A DNA stretch of 64,000 nucleotides from Candidatus Dechloromonas phosphorivorans (GTDB lineage: Bacteria; Pseudomonadota; Gammaproteobacteria; Burkholderiales; Rhodocyclaceae), in the NCBI GenBank assembly GCA_016721185.1, contig JADKIP010000014.1, forward strand, positions 682,001 to 746,000, in the 5' to 3' direction. The position numbers and the translations under genes are program-made. Positions 42,771 to 51,533 of the stretch are shown in pieces. Below the pieces are notes generated by a model. It saw only the letters and a list, made by a program, of their open reading frames with translations, had not been told where the DNA came from and made no database searches. Positions within the stretch are counted from its first letter, which is position 1, and every line of letters starts with the position of its first letter.

Positions 42771-43682
42771 TCAGTCCCGCAGCGAGCGTTTGGTCAGTTG
42801 CATGAAAACCTGTTCCAGATTGTGCTGGCCGAGGCTCAGGTCGCGCACGCTGCAACCGGCCGCAGCCAATTCGTCGAGCAGGCGGGGCAGTGCTGCGGTC
42901 GACGGCAATTTCAGGCGATATTTGCATTCGCCTTCGGTGCTTGCGGCGTAAAGCGTCGCGATGGAGTCCGGCAGTGCTTGAGCAAGATGCAGTTCGAGCG
43001 AAGATTCCTGACTGTGCAGGATATTGTCCAGCGTGCCTTCGGTGAGCACCTGTCCCTGATCGATGATGGCGATCTTCTGGCAGATCGCCTCGACTTCTTC
43101 CATGTAATGACTGGTGTAGATCACCGTGGTGCCGGCGGCGGGCAGGGCGGCGATGGCGTCGAGCAGGAAGTGGCGCGATTGCGGGTCGACGCCGACGGTC
43201 GGTTCATCCAGCAGCAACAGTTGCGGCTGGCCGAGCAGGCCGATGGCCAGATTCAGGCGCCGGCGCAGGCCGCCGGACAATTGTTCGGCCCGCTTGCCGA
43301 CAACCTGTTCGAGGCGGGCGAAGGCAGTCGCGGCTTCAATCTGCGTTTTGAGTTCAGCCCCTTGCAGACCGAGCACACCGCCAAAAAAACGCAGGTTTTC
43401 GCTGACGCTGAGCATCGGGTAAAAAGCGTAATCCTGCGGCACCAAGGCAATGGCGCGCGGGTTGGCGGCGCGGATGGCGGCCAACGGCTGGCCATTCAAC
43501 GAAATCCGCCCGATGGCTGCGGTCAACAGCCCGGCGAGCAGAGAAATCAAAGTCGTCTTGCCGGCGCCGTTCGGGCCGAGCAGGCCGTAAACGCCATTGG
43601 CCGGAATGTTCAGTGAAACGTCTTGCAGCGCCGGGCTGCTGGCGGCCCGATAGCGGTACGAAACGCCATCGATTTGCAGCAT
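42771..43682 (-). CDS. ABC transporter ATP-binding protein
   Basis: 303 residues. Walker A GPNGAGKTTLISLLAG near residue 37, Q-loop VPQDYAFYP, signature QLSGGLRRRLNLAIGLL, Walker B LLLLDEPTVGVD and switch His YTSHYMEE. Partner of the permease at 41529. Two copies of the recurrent 11-mer are inside it (42893, 43517). Confidence 0.95.
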   Translation of the reverse strand: MLQIDGVSYRYRAASSPALQDVSLNIPANGVYGLLGPNGAGKTTLISLLAGLLTAAIGRISLNGQPLAAIRAANPRAIALVPQDYAFYPMLSVSENLRFFGGVLGLQGAELKTQIEAATAFARLEQVVGKRAEQLSGGLRRRLNLAIGLLGQPQLLLLDEPTVGVDPQSRHFLLDAIAALPAAGTTVIYTSHYMEEVEAICQKIAIIDQGQVLTEGTLDNILHSQESSLELHLAQALPDSIATLYAASTEGECKYRLKLPSTAALPRLLDELAAAGCSVRDLSLGQHNLEQVFMQLTKRSLRD

Positions 43683-44677
43683 CAGGCGGCGCGGCGCAGG
43701 TCGCGGAAAAACGCCTGCTCGCGGTCGGCGATCAGGCGCAGTTTGTCAGCCAGCTTGGGCGTGGCGAGTGCTTCGCGGTCGCGGATCATGCGGGCAGCCG
43801 AGAGGGCAAATTCGCGCCATTCGTCACCGATGTCGACCAGCGTTTCGGCCAGTTCATTCAGGCTTGGCCGGGCAAGCAGTTCCGCCGCTTCCTGCAAAAA
43901 AGAGGCGTAAATGAAACGGAAACCGCCGCCACCAGTGCCGATTTCTTCCTGCATCCGGACGACCTGGCCGATGAACATCTTGGCCTGCGCCGGATCTTTT
44001 TTCGTCGCCAGACCTTCAACCGCATTGGCCAACCGGCGGATGCCGCGCACGCCGATGATCGGCAGCGGCGCGTCGAGCATGATGCGCGTGGTTTTCTTCA
44101 GCGCCTTCGGAATGACCGCCGCCCAATCCGGCGTCGACGGTTTGCCGGTAGCGTAATAAAGCAGCCCTTTCGGAGCCAGCACACCCTTGGCAAAACGTGC
44201 CTTCTGCAAGGCTTCCGGCGCGCAACTGACCGGCGTTTCAAACACCGGGTCGGAGAGCTGGTATTCGCCGCTGCTCGTATCCCGACCAAAGGCCAGCACG
44301 TTGTGGGCATTGAAGTGAAAGCGCAGGTCTGCCGGCATGTAGGGCAGCCAGAACACTGAGGTTTGCATGCCGACCACTTCGCCCGCAGCCAGTAGTTCGT
44401 CAAGCCGCCGGGTACCGGCATCCGGGTTGCGGAAGGTTTCGAAGCGCATCTTCAAACCAAGCGGCTTTTGCAGGCCCTTGATGATGGCTTTGGGCGGCAT
44501 GCGGTAAGCCACCAGCGGCAATCCGTTGATTTTGACGATGGGGATGTAGGCGAAGGACATCGCCGACGACAGCCCGAAAGCCATCGGCTCCGAAATCGGC
44601 AAGCCGTGATGGCGCAGGATGGCGGACATGACGCCGCTTTCGCAATGAGAAGCATGGCTGTGCTGGAATGCCATCAT
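43682..44677 (-). CDS. BtrH N-terminal domain / DUF4872 protein
   Basis: 331 residues from ATG 44677 (MMAFQHSHASHCESG). The papain-like BtrH_N fold contains the conserved HASHCESGVMSAILRHHGL with candidate catalytic Cys, and later HFNAHNVLAFGRD with His. BtrH in butirosin synthesis transfers an acyl group from ACP to an amine. Here it may move the acyl chain from the cluster ACP to an amine or a resorcinol acceptor; that is inference. Confidence 0.85.
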   Translation of the reverse strand: MMAFQHSHASHCESGVMSAILRHHGLPISEPMAFGLSSAMSFAYIPIVKINGLPLVAYRMPPKAIIKGLQKPLGLKMRFETFRNPDAGTRRLDELLAAGEVVGMQTSVFWLPYMPADLRFHFNAHNVLAFGRDTSSGEYQLSDPVFETPVSCAPEALQKARFAKGVLAPKGLLYYATGKPSTPDWAAVIPKALKKTTRIMLDAPLPIIGVRGIRRLANAVEGLATKKDPAQAKMFIGQVVRMQEEIGTGGGGFRFIYASFLQEAAELLARPSLNELAETLVDIGDEWREFALSAARMIRDREALATPKLADKLRLIADREQAFFRDLRRAA

Positions 44678-45069
44678 TCGGCCTTGTTGAGCTGGTCGAC
44701 CGTCAGGCCCATGGCGTCGGCGTAGCGTCGGCGCAGGGCGGTCGATAGTGAGGCGAAAACGGCGGGGCGGAAATGGCGACGGATGCGCCATTGCCAGAGG
44801 CCGGTGGTTTGGGCCAGCAAAGGCACATCCATCCGCGCCTTGTGCATGTGGTATTCAAGCGCCGAAGTCAGCCCGGAATTGACCCGCAGGCGAGCCTCTT
44901 CGGCCAGCCGATTGAGATCATCGACCGCCTGGCGGGTGACGATTTCCTCAACTTCCCAGCCGGCGGACTGAACGATCTGCAGCTTGCCATCGGCGCCGCG
45001 CGCATAAAGCGCCTTGCGGTGGCCGCCGAGGGTGGTGTTGCCTTCCTGCGGAACGTCACTCGCCAGCAT
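44674..45069 (-). CDS. Conserved hypothetical protein of the Dar-type cluster
   Basis: 131 residues, mixed helical (EALRVNSGLTSALEYHMHKA-like; GLWQWRIRRHFRPAVFASL). No domain recognised. It overlaps darB and the BtrH-like gene at both ends, so it is firmly part of this operon. The C-terminal LTVDQLNKAE looks like a protein-binding tail. Confidence 0.75.
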   Translation of the reverse strand: MLASDVPQEGNTTLGGHRKALYARGADGKLQIVQSAGWEVEEIVTRQAVDDLNRLAEEARLRVNSGLTSALEYHMHKARMDVPLLAQTTGLWQWRIRRHFRPAVFASLSTALRRRYADAMGLTVDQLNKAE

Positions 45070-46213
45070 GGTCGACCGCCGTCAGGTGCATCAGCGAGCC
45101 GGTGAAGCGGCCGCTTTCCGGGATGAAGCAGAGCAGGCGGTCGCCGGACTTGAGGCGACCACTCTTCAGCAATTCGTCAATCATGATGTAGATCGACGCC
45201 GAGCCGGTGTTGCCTTTGGAGTGCAGATTGGTGAACCATTTTTCCTGCGCCACCGGGAAGCCGACCGATGCCATGCAATCCGCCGTGGGCACCCGGAAGT
45301 ATTCGGAGGACATGTGCGGCAGAAACCAGTCCACCGCGTCCGGCCTCAAACCGCGCGTCGCCATCGCCTTTATCAGCGATTTGCCGACCGTTTGATAAGC
45401 GACGTTTTCGTTGAGTAAACGGACGTCCTGCTTGATGGCAAAGACTGAGCGGCTGGCCCATTCCGAGGGCGGGAAAGCCTGCCAGCCTTTCAACGAACCA
45501 TCCGCCTGCTTTTCGCCGCCGGCGAGCATGCAGACTTCCATGCTGTCGGCCTGCGAGAGAATATCGATCCAGTCGATACGTAACGACAAGCCTGCACGGC
45601 GCGGCGCATCCTGCAGAAGAAAGGCGCCGGCACCGTCGGAGAGCATCCAGCGCAGAAAGTCCTTTTCGAAGGCAATTTCCGGATTGGCTTCCAGTTCGGC
45701 TACACGATGTTCGGATTCGGCCGCGAAATTGCGCGCCTGCAGCAGCGGCGAGACGAGTTCCGAACCCGTCGCGACGGCAGTTTTCGCCGAGCCGCAGCAC
45801 ACTGCCATGTAGGCATATTTGAGGGCGGTCACCCCGGCGACGCAGATGCCTGCGGTCGACACGACTTCGCAGGCCGGAATGCCCAGTTCGCCATGGACCA
45901 TGACGCCGTGATTGGGCATCAGTTGATCCGGCGTGGAAGTGCCGGTCACCAGACAGTCGATATCTTGATTCTCACCCAGGCCGCGAATGGCTTCGGCGGT
46001 CAGTTGGGCATTGGTGTGGGTGGTTTGGCCGGTTGCTGGATCAAGCGCGTAGTAACGCTCGCGAATGCCGTTATTGCGCAGCACGACGCGACGGGCGCGC
46101 GAAGGCTTGCCGGCGATCATGCCGAGGACGTTTTCGATGGCTTCGTTGTCCACCGGCGCATTGGGCAGAAACGCCGAAGTCCCGGTGATGTATGCCTTGC
46201 CGCTACTGGTCAT
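45056..46213 (-). CDS. darB: Beta-ketoacyl-ACP synthase III-like enzyme, DarB-type
   Basis: 385 residues from ATG 46213. KAS III fold: GIRERYYALD at the N-terminus; catalytic triad Cys (STAGICVAGVTAL), His (WFLPHMSSEYF) and Asn (HSKGNTGSASIY). DarB joins two acyl units in dialkylresorcinol synthesis. Its start overlaps the end of darA by 11 bases. A recurrent 11-mer at 45850 overlaps STAGI. Confidence 0.88.
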   Translation of the reverse strand: MTSSGKAYITGTSAFLPNAPVDNEAIENVLGMIAGKPSRARRVVLRNNGIRERYYALDPATGQTTHTNAQLTAEAIRGLGENQDIDCLVTGTSTPDQLMPNHGVMVHGELGIPACEVVSTAGICVAGVTALKYAYMAVCCGSAKTAVATGSELVSPLLQARNFAAESEHRVAELEANPEIAFEKDFLRWMLSDGAGAFLLQDAPRRAGLSLRIDWIDILSQADSMEVCMLAGGEKQADGSLKGWQAFPPSEWASRSVFAIKQDVRLLNENVAYQTVGKSLIKAMATRGLRPDAVDWFLPHMSSEYFRVPTADCMASVGFPVAQEKWFTNLHSKGNTGSASIYIMIDELLKSGRLKSGDRLLCFIPESGRFTGSLMHLTAVDHAGE

Positions 46214-47195
46214 ATTTTTGTAAGTTGAATTCCTGCGAGCCGGAAGGCTGTTCAAGCTCGGCGCGTAACCGGTCGAGTCGCGGTTTGAGCAGGGGAGCAA
46301 ATAACCATTGTACCAACAGGCTTAACGGAACGACCGTCACGATCAGCGTAATCAGATATATGACAAAAACCAGCAGGATCGGCCGCCGCCGCCATTGACC
46401 ACGTTTGCCAAAGGCGCGGATGAGCTTCGACCAGACGCGAAAAGCCCGATGCCCGGCCCGTTCGCTCAGCGCGAGACGAGGATTGACCGTGGCGGCGCGC
46501 AGTCCGGCCAGCATCGGTTCGCCGGATTTTTCGTGGTCTCGATCAAGCGCGTCGGCCAGCGCCCGGCCAAAACGGCTGGCCTGGCGAATTTCCTCAGGTG
46601 CGACCCCAGCCGGTGGCAGACCGAGAAAACGGTCGCGTCGCCCGGTCAGCACCCAGCGCGGCGTGGTGATGAAGGTAGCCAGCGCGTGCCCCTGATCGGT
46701 AAAGGCCAGATGGTCGCGCAATTGGCCGCCGGCTTCGGCGATCAGCCGCCGCATTGTCTCCTGCGCCGAAAGCCACATGTTGCGGCAGGCGACCAGCGTG
46801 ACGACCGGTTTGTCCTTGAGCAGCTGCCGACCAGCTGGACTTTTGAGAAAGGCCGTCATCGGTAGAGCCGGGGCCAGATACCAGACCTGATAAGTCAGAA
46901 TGACCAGGTCGAACTGGCGGTCAGCAGGGATGCTCAACGGCTTTAGCGGCGGCGGATCGAGTTGCACGCATTCGGGAAAGGCGTCGATAAAATCGACCAT
47001 CGGCCACGGCCAGGGAAAGGGCGTTTCCGGCACCAGCGTTTCCAGATGTACCTGATGTCCCGCTGCACGCAGGGGTGAAATCACCTGTTCAGTGATCTCG
47101 GCCAACTGCCCTGTTTGCGAATAATTGATGACGAGAACGGTTTTCAAGCGAGTTTCTGCGGGCTGGTTAGTCCCGAATTTTAGCAAATCCCGCAT
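46203..47195 (-). CDS. darA: Dialkylresorcinol condensing enzyme, DarA-type
   Basis: 330 residues. A flavodoxin-like N-terminus (VLVINYSQTGQLAEITEQV; DLVILTYQVWYLAPALPM) and a C-terminal transmembrane segment (ILLVFVIYLITLIVTVVP) then a basic tail. DarA in Pseudomonas chlororaphis makes the aromatic ring with DarB. ATG 47195; the homologous region begins near residue 17, where a TTG is an alternative start. First gene of the operon; shares the upstream region with pyrG. Confidence 0.85.
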   Translation of the reverse strand: MRDLLKFGTNQPAETRLKTVLVINYSQTGQLAEITEQVISPLRAAGHQVHLETLVPETPFPWPWPMVDFIDAFPECVQLDPPPLKPLSIPADRQFDLVILTYQVWYLAPALPMTAFLKSPAGRQLLKDKPVVTLVACRNMWLSAQETMRRLIAEAGGQLRDHLAFTDQGHALATFITTPRWVLTGRRDRFLGLPPAGVAPEEIRQASRFGRALADALDRDHEKSGEPMLAGLRAATVNPRLALSERAGHRAFRVWSKLIRAFGKRGQWRRRPILLVFVIYLITLIVTVVPLSLLVQWLFAPLLKPRLDRLRAELEQPSGSQEFNLQKYDQ

Positions 47196-47249
47196 GGCAG
47201 AGGATATTCAGATAAAACGCGTTTGGAATGTTCATGTTTGTCGGAAAAC

Positions 47250-47278
47250 TTGGGTATTTTGCCCCTTTCGGCTATGAT
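47250..47278 (+). promoter_or_regulatory. Predicted sigma-70 promoter of pyrG
   Basis: TTGGGT (47250-47255), 17 bases, then TATGAT (47273-47278), 26 bases before the pyrG start codon. The -10 box is a five-of-six match. By eye only. Confidence 0.5.
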
Positions 47279-47304
47279 TCGGCTTTCCCGCAGCCTGTCT
47301 TTCC

Positions 47305-48957
47305 ATGACCAAATTCGTTTTCGTTACAGGCGGTGTCGTGTCCTCATTGGGCAAAGGCATCGCAGCCGCGTCGCTCGGGGCCATTCTGGAATCCCGCGGC
47401 ATTAAAGTCACCCACCTCAAGCTCGACCCCTACATCAACGTCGACCCCGGCACGATGAGTCCTTTCCAGCACGGCGAAGTTTTCGTCACTGAGGACGGTG
47501 CCGAGACCGATCTGGATCTCGGTCACTATGAGCGCTTCACCAGCGCCAAAATGGCCAGGCGCAACAACTTCACGACCGGCCAGGTTTACGACACCGTGCT
47601 CAAAAAAGAGCGCCGTGGCGAGTACCTCGGCAAGACCGTGCAGGTCATTCCGCACATCACCGACGAAATCAAGGACAAGATCAAGGCCGGCGCTGAAGGC
47701 GCCGACGTGGCGATTGTCGAAGTCGGTGGCACGGTTGGCGACATCGAGTCGCTACCATTCCTCGAAGCCATTCGCCAGATGGGCCTTCAGGAAGGCCGAA
47801 ACAGCGTCTGCTATATGCACCTGACGTTGTTGCCCTACATTCCCACCGCCGGCGAACTGAAAACCAAACCGACCCAGCACTCCGTCAAGGAACTGCGTCA
47901 AATCGGTATTCAGCCGGATATTCTGCTCTGCCGTGCTGATCGTTCTATCCCTGTTGAAGAGCGCCGCAAGATTGCGCTGTTCTGTAATGTGATGCCGGAA
48001 GCGGTCATCGAATGTCTGGATGCCGATTCCATCTACAAGATTCCCGGCATGCTGCACGAGCAGATGCTCGACGAAATCGTCTGTCACAAATTGGGTATCC
48101 TGGCCAAGGCGGCAGATCTGTCGATCTGGAAAAAACTGATTGATGCGCTCGAGCACCCACTGCATCGGGTCAGAGTTGCCTTTGTCGGCAAGTATGTTGA
48201 TCTGACTGAGTCCTACAAATCCCTGATCGAAGCGATCAAGCACGCCGGGATTCACACCCGTAGCGAAGTCACGATCGAATACCTCGATTCCGAAAATATC
48301 GAGAAGGATGGTTGCGGTGCCTTGACGGGCGTCGATGCCATTCTAGTGCCCGGCGGCTTCGGTCGACGTGGTACGGAAGGCAAAATTGCCGCTATTCGCT
48401 ATGCCCGCGAAAACAAGATTCCTTATCTCGGTATCTGTCTTGGCATGCAACTGGCGGTCGTTGAATTTGCCCGTGATGTCGCCGGCATGGCTGGAGCGCA
48501 TTCCACTGAATTTGTGCAGGACACGCCATTTCCGGTCATTGGCCTGATTACCGAGTGGCTCGATGCCTCCGGTAAGGTCGAGAAACGCGGCGAGGATTCC
48601 GAGCTTGGCGGCACCATGCGTTTGGGCGGACAAGTCTGCAAATTGGCCGAAGGCTCGCTGGCCCGTGAAATTTACGGTGCCCCCGAAGTGACCGAGCGCC
48701 ATCGCCATCGCTATGAAGTCAATAACACGCTGCTGGCCCAACTCGAAGAAAAAGGTCTGATCGTTTCCGGCCGGGCGCCGGGGACCGATCTTTGCGAAAT
48801 GGTTGAATTGCCTGCTGCTGTTCACCCGTGGTTTGTCGGTTGCCAGTTCCATCCGGAATTCACCTCCAACCCGCGTCAGGGCCACCCACTTTTCATTTCC
48901 TATATGAAGGCGGCGCTGGCGAGTCAGCAGGCTAAAGAACAGGCCAAAGGCAAATGA
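47305..48957 (+). CDS. pyrG: CTP synthase
   Basis: 550 residues; makes CTP from UTP, ATP and glutamine. N-terminal synthase domain (KFVFVTGGVVSSLGKGIAAA split into family blocks) and C-terminal class I glutaminase with nucleophile Cys in LGICLGMQLAVVE and His-Glu in CQFHPEF. The stop overlaps kdsA by ATGA. Order pyrG-kdsA-eno-ftsB is typical of Proteobacteria. Confidence 0.98.
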   Translation: MTKFVFVTGGVVSSLGKGIAAASLGAILESRGIKVTHLKLDPYINVDPGTMSPFQHGEVFVTEDGAETDLDLGHYERFTSAKMARRNNFTTGQVYDTVLKKERRGEYLGKTVQVIPHITDEIKDKIKAGAEGADVAIVEVGGTVGDIESLPFLEAIRQMGLQEGRNSVCYMHLTLLPYIPTAGELKTKPTQHSVKELRQIGIQPDILLCRADRSIPVEERRKIALFCNVMPEAVIECLDADSIYKIPGMLHEQMLDEIVCHKLGILAKAADLSIWKKLIDALEHPLHRVRVAFVGKYVDLTESYKSLIEAIKHAGIHTRSEVTIEYLDSENIEKDGCGALTGVDAILVPGGFGRRGTEGKIAAIRYARENKIPYLGICLGMQLAVVEFARDVAGMAGAHSTEFVQDTPFPVIGLITEWLDASGKVEKRGEDSELGGTMRLGGQVCKLAEGSLAREIYGAPEVTERHRHRYEVNNTLLAQLEEKGLIVSGRAPGTDLCEMVELPAAVHPWFVGCQFHPEFTSNPRQGHPLFISYMKAALASQQAKEQAKGK

Positions 48958-49790
48958 AACTCTGTGGCTTTGAGGCTGGCCTTGACCAGCCTTTTTTCCT
49001 GATCGCCGGCCCGTGCACGGCTGAGTCCGAGCAACTTTGCATCGATGTTGCCGGCCGCATGAAGGAAATCTGCGGTCGACTCGGTATTCCGTACATTTTC
49101 AAGGCTTCCTACGACAAGGCCAATCGCAGCTCCGGCAAATCGGTGCGCGGTCTGGGTCTGGACGAAGGGATGCGGATTTTTTCCGAAGTGAAGCGTCAGA
49201 TCGGTGTGCCAGTCTTGACCGACGTGCACAGTATTGAGGATATTGCCGTGGTTGCCGCGACGGTTGACGTGCTGCAAACACCCGCCTTCCTGTGTCGCCA
49301 GACGGATTTCATCCATGCTGTCGCGTCCTGCGGCAAGCCGGTCAATATCAAGAAGGGCCAGTTTCTGGCACCTGGGGATATGAAAAATGTGGTCGATAAA
49401 GCCCGTGAAGTGAATAACGGCGCCGACAACATCATGGTTTGTGAACGCGGCGCCACTTTCGGCTACAACAATCTGGTCTCCGATATGCGCAGTTTGGCGA
49501 TCATGCGTGAAACCGGTTGCCCGGTGGTTTTCGATGCAACCCACAGCGTGCAGTTGCCGGGCGGGCAGGGCAGCACTTCCGGCGGTCAACGCGAATTTGT
49601 GCCGGTTTTGGCACGGGCTGCGGTGGCGGTCGGTATTTCCGGCTTGTTCATGGAAACCCATCCTTGCCCGGAAAAAGCCTGGTCGGATGGCCCGAATAGT
49701 TGGCACCTCGATCGCATGGAGTCACTGCTAACGACGCTTGTTGCGCTAGACCGGGCAGTCAAGGCGGCAGGTTTCGAAGAATTAAAGTGA
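48954..49790 (+). CDS. kdsA: 3-deoxy-8-phosphooctulonate (KDO-8-P) synthase
   Basis: 278 residues; condenses arabinose-5-phosphate with PEP for lipopolysaccharide core. Family blocks: FFLIAGPCTAESEQL, FKASYDKANRSSGKSVRG, DFIHAVASCGKPVNIKKGQF, VFDATHSVQLPGGQG. Asn in KANRSS marks the metal-independent type. The codons around ICGRLG contain a recurrent 11-mer (49070). Confidence 0.98.
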   Translation: MKLCGFEAGLDQPFFLIAGPCTAESEQLCIDVAGRMKEICGRLGIPYIFKASYDKANRSSGKSVRGLGLDEGMRIFSEVKRQIGVPVLTDVHSIEDIAVVAATVDVLQTPAFLCRQTDFIHAVASCGKPVNIKKGQFLAPGDMKNVVDKAREVNNGADNIMVCERGATFGYNNLVSDMRSLAIMRETGCPVVFDATHSVQLPGGQGSTSGGQREFVPVLARAAVAVGISGLFMETHPCPEKAWSDGPNSWHLDRMESLLTTLVALDRAVKAAGFEELK

Positions 49791-49863
49791 ATATTCTGCT
49801 GCTGGCAGAAACCGTTTTTTACCTTAAACAAGTTATTCAACCTTTTGATAATAAGGAAGAAAT

Positions 49864-51147
49864 ATGAGTTCCATCGTTGATGTTGTTGCCCGCGAGATTC
49901 TTGATTCCCGCGGCAATCCCACCGTTGAAGCTGATGTGCTGCTGGAAAGTGGCGTCATGGGCCGTGCGGCTGTTCCATCTGGTGCTTCGACGGGTTCCCG
50001 CGAAGCCATCGAACTGCGCGACGGCGATGCCAGCCGCTACCTCGGTAAAGGCGTGTTGCAGGCCGTTGAGAACATCAACACTGAAATTTCCGAAGCCATC
50101 ATCGGCCTCGATGCTCAGGAACAGGCGTTCATCGATCAGACCATGATCGAACTTGACGGTACCGAAAACAAATCGCGCCTTGGCGCCAATGCCATCCTGG
50201 CCGTCTCGATGGCGGTGGCCAAAGCTGCTGCCGAAGAGTCCGGCTTGCCGCTCTACCGCTACTTCGGTGGCATGAGCCCGATGCAGATGCCGGTACCGAT
50301 GATGAACATCATCAATGGCGGCGAACACGCCAACAACAGCCTGGATATTCAGGAATTCATGGTGATGCCGGTAGGCGCCACCAGTTTCCGTGAAGCCCTG
50401 CGTTGCGGTGCCGAAATTTTCCACTCGCTGAAGAAGCTGCTGGACAAGAAAGGTCACTCCACCGCCGTGGGCGACGAAGGCGGTTTTGCGCCGAATCTGG
50501 CCAGCCATGCCGATGCCTTGCAAATTATCATGCAGGCGATTGAGGCTGCTGGTTACGTGCCGGGTCAGGATGTACTGCTCGCCCTCGACTGCGCCGCTTC
50601 CGAATTTTACAAGGATGGCAAGTACCATCTGGCTGGCGAAGGTCTGCAACTGACTTCGGCTCAATTCACCGACTATCTGGCTAATCTGGCTGACCAGTTC
50701 CCGATCGTTTCGATCGAAGACGGCATGGCCGAAGGCGACTGGGATGGCTGGAAGCTGCTGACCGATCGCCTTGGCAAGACCGTGCAGATCGTGGGCGATG
50801 ATGTCTTTGTGACCAATACCAAAATTTTCAAGGAAGGTATCAAGCAGGGTATCGGTAATTCGATCCTGATCAAGATCAACCAGATCGGTACCTTGTCCGA
50901 AACTTTCGCTGCTGTTGAAATGGCCAAGCGTGCTGGCTACACCGCCGTGATTTCACATCGCTCCGGTGAAACCGAAGACAGCACCATCGCCGACATCGCC
51001 GTTGGCCTCAATGCTGGCCAGATCAAGACCGGTTCGCTATCCCGCTCCGACCGTATCTCCAAGTACAACCAATTGCTGCGGATTGAAGAAGATCTCGGCG
51101 ATACCGCTTCCTACCCCGGTCGCGAAACTTTCTACAACCTGCGCTAA
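49864..51147 (+). CDS. eno: Enolase
   Basis: 427 residues; interconverts 2-phosphoglycerate and PEP. Complete family signature blocks: REILDSRGNPTVEADVLLE, GANAILAVSMAVAKAAA, LALDCAASEFYKDG, ILIKINQIGTLSETF and SHRSGETEDSTIADIAV. AAGGAAGAAAT precedes the ATG. The start is 73 bases after kdsA. Confidence 0.98.
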   Translation: MSSIVDVVAREILDSRGNPTVEADVLLESGVMGRAAVPSGASTGSREAIELRDGDASRYLGKGVLQAVENINTEISEAIIGLDAQEQAFIDQTMIELDGTENKSRLGANAILAVSMAVAKAAAEESGLPLYRYFGGMSPMQMPVPMMNIINGGEHANNSLDIQEFMVMPVGATSFREALRCGAEIFHSLKKLLDKKGHSTAVGDEGGFAPNLASHADALQIIMQAIEAAGYVPGQDVLLALDCAASEFYKDGKYHLAGEGLQLTSAQFTDYLANLADQFPIVSIEDGMAEGDWDGWKLLTDRLGKTVQIVGDDVFVTNTKIFKEGIKQGIGNSILIKINQIGTLSETFAAVEMAKRAGYTAVISHRSGETEDSTIADIAVGLNAGQIKTGSLSRSDRISKYNQLLRIEEDLGDTASYPGRETFYNLR

Positions 51148-51152
51148 CGTTT

Positions 51153-51437
51153 ATGCGTTGGCTGACGGTCGGCCTTCTCGCAGCCATCGGCCTGCTCCAG
51201 TACCCACTTTGGGTGGGTAAAGGGGGCTGGTTAAAGGTTTGGGAGTACGACCGTCAATTGCAGCAACAGAAAGAAGTAACCAAGAAACTGGAAATCAGGA
51301 ATGCGGGCCTCGATGCTGAAGTCCGTGATCTGAAACAGGGTTACGATGCCATTGAGGAGCGTGCCCGTTTTGAGTTGGGCATGGTCAGGCAGGACGAGCA
51401 TTTCGTGCAAATACCGGAAAAGGTTCCCGGGAAATAA
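51153..51437 (+). CDS. ftsB: Cell division protein FtsB
   Basis: 94 residues: one N-terminal membrane helix (WLTVGLLAAIGLLQYPL), then a leucine-zipper coiled coil (RQLQQQKEVTKKLEIRNAGL) and a C-terminal ERARFELGMVRQDEHFVQIP block typical of FtsB. Works with FtsL and FtsQ at the septum. It starts 5 bases after eno. Confidence 0.95.
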   Translation: MRWLTVGLLAAIGLLQYPLWVGKGGWLKVWEYDRQLQQQKEVTKKLEIRNAGLDAEVRDLKQGYDAIEERARFELGMVRQDEHFVQIPEKVPGK

Positions 51438-51450
51438 GCAAAATAAAGGC

Positions 51451-51461
51451 GTCGACCGCAG
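51451..51461 (-). repeat. Uptake-sequence-like motif, intergenic
   Basis: CTGCGGTCGAC followed by GCCTTTATTTTGC on the minus strand, between ftsB and bcp. Last copy before the mobile-element region. Confidence 0.5.
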
Positions 51462-51533
51462 TAGTCATCCTTATGTGCCTCCGCTAGAATCGTTCTCAGC
51501 AGTCCCCCACGTAGAGCGCTCAAGGAGAACAAC

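Noticed and set aside
189..51461. Motif as a restriction site (GTCGAC)
   Set aside because: About half of the copies have GTCAAC, so the palindrome is not required.
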